A stretch of DNA of 64,000 nt from positions 2,582,001 to 2,646,000 of the forward strand of contig NZ_CP101416.1 in NCBI RefSeq assembly GCF_027942295.1, given 5' to 3'. A model generated the notes under the pieces. That model had not been told where the DNA came from. It did not search any database and was given only the letters and a program-made list of their open reading frames with translations. Each line of letters starts with the position of its first letter. Within the stretch, counting starts at the first letter, position 1. Position numbers and translations under genes: made by a program. Source of the stretch: Pseudanabaena sp. Chao 1811 (GTDB lineage Bacteria > Cyanobacteriota > Cyanobacteriia > Pseudanabaenales > Pseudanabaenaceae). This document shows positions 61,238-64,000 of this stretch, one piece after another.

Positions 61238-62701
61238 CTATCTTCGATAGGATTTTAAGAATTGATCGACCCCTTTAGCGATTGCCTCAGCCATTCGCTC
61301 TTGATAAGAAGGATTCACCAATCTTGCTGCTTCCGATGGATTGGTAATATACCCAGTCTCCACAAGAATGGCAGGCATCGAAGTATTGCGAATTACATAA
61401 AATCTAGCTGACCTCACACCACGGTCATTTGCACCTGTACTAGCAAGAATTTGCTCATGTACCAATTCTGCAAGATTCTTTCCTAGAGACGCACCTGGAG
61501 CATGATAAGTTTCAATGCCATTGACTTGAGAGGATCTTGCATCAAGTGAATTCACATGCACACTAACAAATACGCTTGCTCTAGACTTCTCTGCAATCTG
61601 AACCCTTGGTTCCAAATCTAGATCGATATCTTCAGTGCGAGTATAGACCACCGCGTATCCCATTTGCTGCAATATCCTACCTAGATGTTTACTCATTAAT
61701 AGGACAATATCTTTTTCGTATATGCCATTGCGAGTAGCACCAACATCGGGACCGCCATGTCCTGGATCAATCACAACTAACTGCCGACCAGTATTATTGC
61801 CATAGATTTGTTGTGGTTGAGAGCGTGGAATTCTAGGGACGCTAGTATTAACTACACCAACACTCACTAACTGTAAAGCGATCGCCTGAGCATTAGTTCT
61901 AGGAGTTTCTCTTATTTGCCAGCCTGAAATTGTTTTAATACTAATTACAACCGATTCGCCAACTTGATTAAGCCGAATCTGCTCAATCGGACTATTGGCT
62001 CCTAAGATTGGACGGCGTAGTTGTGCCGAAATCCTTGTAGCGGGAACAGTAAAGCTATAAATATTATTCGCCAAGTCTAAGCTGCTACGGTAAGTAATTG
62101 CTCGACTTGCTTGAATTACCAGTTGCCCATACCCATTAAAGGATAAACCATCAATTGTTGTAGGTATATCGATCGGTAATGATGCTACTGATGGATTTTT
62201 AGTTGTGTCACTAGCTTCTGATGACAAACCTGTTATAGGTTTCATCAATACTCCCTGATCTGTATCAAAGGAGCTTTGCCAAATCTTGGGTTGGGGATTA
62301 TCAAGATCAAAGCCCAATCTTGCGATCTCAGGGGATTTTTGAAACTGCACTACTGTTAGAGGGCTTACGCTATAAGGATTTTCAGGCGCTGAAAATTTAG
62401 GTGACAGTTGTGTATCCTCGTTTATCTGTAAGCCCAGAATATTGCGTTTTACATTAATTGACCGTGAAACGTTGATCTGAGGATTACTATCCTTAAATAA
62501 CAACCCATCAGAATTGATTTGGGTATTACTTAGTCTCAGCGTCTGTCCACTAGATAATATCTGTGCTCGTAGAGAAGTCTTCTGTAGTGATTGAGCAAGA
62601 GCATCCTTTGCCTTGGTTTCCTGCACATACAGAAGGTTACTACCCAATAAGCACATCAAACAACATAGCGATCGCTTGTAATGTTGGTTCAGTTGGTTCA
62701 A
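61238..62701 (-). CDS. N-acetylmuramoyl-L-alanine amidase, AmiC type, paralogue 1
   Basis: 487 residues with signal peptide (CCLMCLLGSNLLYVQETKA), two AMIN regions (~45-155, ~185-300) and Amidase_3 (~310-487) with DPGHGGPDVGATRNGIYEKD, VSVHVNSLDA and ILVETGYITN. The catalytic domain is close to that of paralogue 2, the AMIN regions more divergent. It lies 46 bases downstream of murI on the same strand. The murI-amidase neighbourhood also occurs in other cyanobacteria (from memory), usually with one or two amidases. Confidence 0.9.
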   Translation of the reverse strand: MNQLNQHYKRSLCCLMCLLGSNLLYVQETKAKDALAQSLQKTSLRAQILSSGQTLRLSNTQINSDGLLFKDSNPQINVSRSINVKRNILGLQINEDTQLSPKFSAPENPYSVSPLTVVQFQKSPEIARLGFDLDNPQPKIWQSSFDTDQGVLMKPITGLSSEASDTTKNPSVASLPIDIPTTIDGLSFNGYGQLVIQASRAITYRSSLDLANNIYSFTVPATRISAQLRRPILGANSPIEQIRLNQVGESVVISIKTISGWQIRETPRTNAQAIALQLVSVGVVNTSVPRIPRSQPQQIYGNNTGRQLVVIDPGHGGPDVGATRNGIYEKDIVLLMSKHLGRILQQMGYAVVYTRTEDIDLDLEPRVQIAEKSRASVFVSVHVNSLDARSSQVNGIETYHAPGASLGKNLAELVHEQILASTGANDRGVRSARFYVIRNTSMPAILVETGYITNPSEAARLVNPSYQERMAEAIAKGVDQFLKSYRR

Positions 62702-62747
62702 GAAAAAATACTCCCATCAAATCGACTAGAGAGTGCCTATCAAAACT

Positions 62748-63590
62748 TTAAGACAGCAATTCTACAGGAGATAAGGCAACTTTTTCCACTAAAGGCAACT
62801 TTCCTAACCATCGGCGCGATACTTGAGCAAAACGATCAGGTTCACCACTCACAAAAAAGCGAGTTTCAGCACGTCCACAACGATTGTCTAGACATTTTAA
62901 GCCCATCAAATCTAACTCCTGTGCCGCTGCCCTCACCACATAGGATGCAGGATTTACTAAAGCCACATGGGATGGCAAAATTTGACGTAAAACTCCAGAT
63001 AAATGGGGATAGTGCGTGCAGCCTAAAACCAAAGTGTCAATATTTGCTTCGATTAGTGGCTGTAAATACTGCTTTGCAACTTGCATTGTGTAGGGATCTT
63101 GAATGCGATCTGACTCAATCAAAGGGACAAACTCTGGACAGTCCATTTGAAAAACCTGTGCTTGGGGATCACTCTCACAAATTGCCCTGACATAGGCTTC
63201 ACTCTTCACAGTTGCCGTCGTCGCAATTACTCCAATCCTTTTGCCCTTGCCTACAGCCGCTCTTGCCCCTGGCAAAATTAGCCCTAAGATCGGGATATCA
63301 AAATCTTTTCTAACGATATCTAAGGCTAATGCCGAACTCGTATTGCAAGCCATGATTGCCATCTTGACCCGCTCAGACTGCATCCAGTGCAAAATCTCAT
63401 AGACATATTCAATAATTTCCGCAGGCGATCGCTTTCCGTAAGGCAATCTCGCTGTATCACCAAAATAAACCACTGACTCATTAGGCAGTTGGCGATGAAC
63501 TTCTTGTAAAACCGTAAGTCCCCCAACCCCGCTATCAAAAACACCAATAGGGAACCGAGCTTCCTGCTGCAAAACCATGCACATCCTCAC
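62748..63590 (-). CDS. murI: Glutamate racemase
   Basis: 280 residues. Makes D-glutamate for peptidoglycan by a two-cysteine mechanism: IGVFDSGVGGLTVLQEV, YFGDTARLPYGKRS, the first catalytic Cys in MACNTSSALA and the second in LVLGCTHYPHL. Start may be the ATG at 63578 (MVLQQEARFPIG). First gene of a cluster with three amidases, linking precursor supply to wall hydrolysis; co-regulation is likely from spacing. Confidence 0.95.
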   Translation of the reverse strand: MRMCMVLQQEARFPIGVFDSGVGGLTVLQEVHRQLPNESVVYFGDTARLPYGKRSPAEIIEYVYEILHWMQSERVKMAIMACNTSSALALDIVRKDFDIPILGLILPGARAAVGKGKRIGVIATTATVKSEAYVRAICESDPQAQVFQMDCPEFVPLIESDRIQDPYTMQVAKQYLQPLIEANIDTLVLGCTHYPHLSGVLRQILPSHVALVNPASYVVRAAAQELDLMGLKCLDNRCGRAETRFFVSGEPDRFAQVSRRWLGKLPLVEKVALSPVELLS

Positions 63591-63782
63591 ACTTCACATG
63601 CATCACAGTAAAGCATATTTTTTCAAAAGTGCGTATCAGACTAACTAATTAACCGTAAAAACAATTGCCCTAGACACTTATACTTTTTCTAGGTAGACAG
63701 CAATTTGCTATGCGATCGCTGGTTGACCAAAACACGTCAAACATATACATAAGTAACAAAAAACACCTAAAGGATCATCGTT

Positions 63783-64000
63783 ATGGATTTATCTCTTATC
63801 CCACCACAACCTAAAGCAGGCATCCTCAATGTCTTGATCGAAATTCCCGCAGGTAGCAAAAACAAGTATGAATTTGACAAAGACCTCAATGCCTTTGCTT
63901 TAGACCGTGTCCTATATTCCTCTGTCCAATATCCTTACGACTATGGCTTTGTTCCTAATACCCTTGCCGATGATGGCGACCCCCTTGATGGCATGGTCAT
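63783..64000 (+). CDS. ppa: Inorganic pyrophosphatase (3' end outside window)
   Basis: The first ~72 residues are seen and the frame is open to the window edge. [13 protein letters not shown], then [16 protein letters not shown], and [20 protein letters not shown] with the start of the D-x-D-P metal motif. These are the E. coli-type family I soluble pyrophosphatase landmarks. ATG 63783 has AAAGGA about ten bases upstream. Confidence 0.95.
   Translation, partial: MDLSLIPPQPKAGILNVLIEIPAGSKNKYEFDKDLNAFALDRVLYSSVQYPYDYGFVPNTLADDGDPLDGMV

Noticed and set aside
62681-63190. 169-residue plus-strand ORF
   Set aside because: Runs antisense across murI, whose active-site motifs are unmistakable; the ORF has no recognisable family.
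1-64000. CRISPR arrays, rRNA genes, prophage or intact insertion sequences
   Set aside because: No regularly spaced repeats, no rRNA-like stretch and no transposase or phage structural ORF found; only non-coding small inverted-repeat elements.

Overview
The window is cyanobacterial chromosome. It carries psbH/psbN of photosystem II, the ferredoxin:thioredoxin reductase catalytic chain, a CAAD/CURT1-type thylakoid protein, cyanophycinase, and several cyanobacteria-only small families (DUF3082, DUF4327). The octamer GCGATCGC (HIP1) is dispersed at very high density in genes on both strands. The moderate-to-low G+C, the PEP-CTERM-like secreted proteins and many short palindromic repeats suggest a Pseudanabaena-like filamentous cyanobacterium. 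That placement is an inference. No rRNA operon, prophage, CRISPR array or intact transposase gene was seen.

Layout. 1-8.1 kb: tail of a PEP-CTERM-like secreted protein, a seven-bladed WD40 protein, a double-domain 6-pyruvoyl-tetrahydropterin-synthase/QueD homologue, a Uma2 endonuclease-like protein, a large pentapeptide/hydrophobic-repeat protein, a HigA/HigB-type toxin-antitoxin pair whose toxin is frameshifted, and a stomatin-like SPFH protein. 8.1-18.8 kb: cyanophycinase, a solitary LivH-type permease, a C39-like peptidase, a HEAT protein, tRNA-Gly(TCC), TcdA, a small pentapeptide protein, a response regulator, ftsE-ftsX, an APH-family kinase and trmB. 18.8-22.8 kb: a compact two-gene ATPase (DUF3696-type) plus PIN-like nuclease module, placed between trmB and trpS. 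23-33 kb: ftrC, a degenerate-ATPase/TPR protein, a 1227-residue hybrid sensor kinase, tRNA-Arg(CCG), a fatty-acid-hydroxylase-like membrane protein, a NarX/NarL-type two-component pair, and a frameshifted peptidoglycan-binding/M15 peptidase gene. 33-48 kb: FetB-like permease, triple peptidoglycan-binding protein, cobA-hemD fusion, a solitary MntA-type nucleotidyltransferase, an HTH-acidic protein coupled to a SirB1-like gene, a second sorting-signal protein, lipase-like hydrolase, 2-Cys peroxiredoxin, cupin, DUF3082 and a membrane-anchored FAD oxidoreductase. 48-64 kb: gyrA, dnaK, CAAD protein, STAS protein, alkyladenine glycosylase, moaE, psbN/psbH, tatA-pth, an NDP-sugar pyrophosphorylase, a murI-amidase-amidase-amidase cluster and the 5' end of ppa.

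Most of the window is housekeeping DNA with short hairpin terminators between genes. The unusual content is in three places. First, the accessory modules: ATPase/PIN, pentapeptide/Met-Ala repeat protein, degenerate STAND-like TPR protein, and decayed toxin-antitoxin genes. Second, at least four families of small inverted-repeat elements, one present three times at exactly 91 bp. Third, several fresh-looking local events: two one- or two-base frameshifts, a 51-bp tandem duplication at a gene end, a duplicated terminator, and a tandem triplication of cell-wall amidases directly after glutamate racemase.
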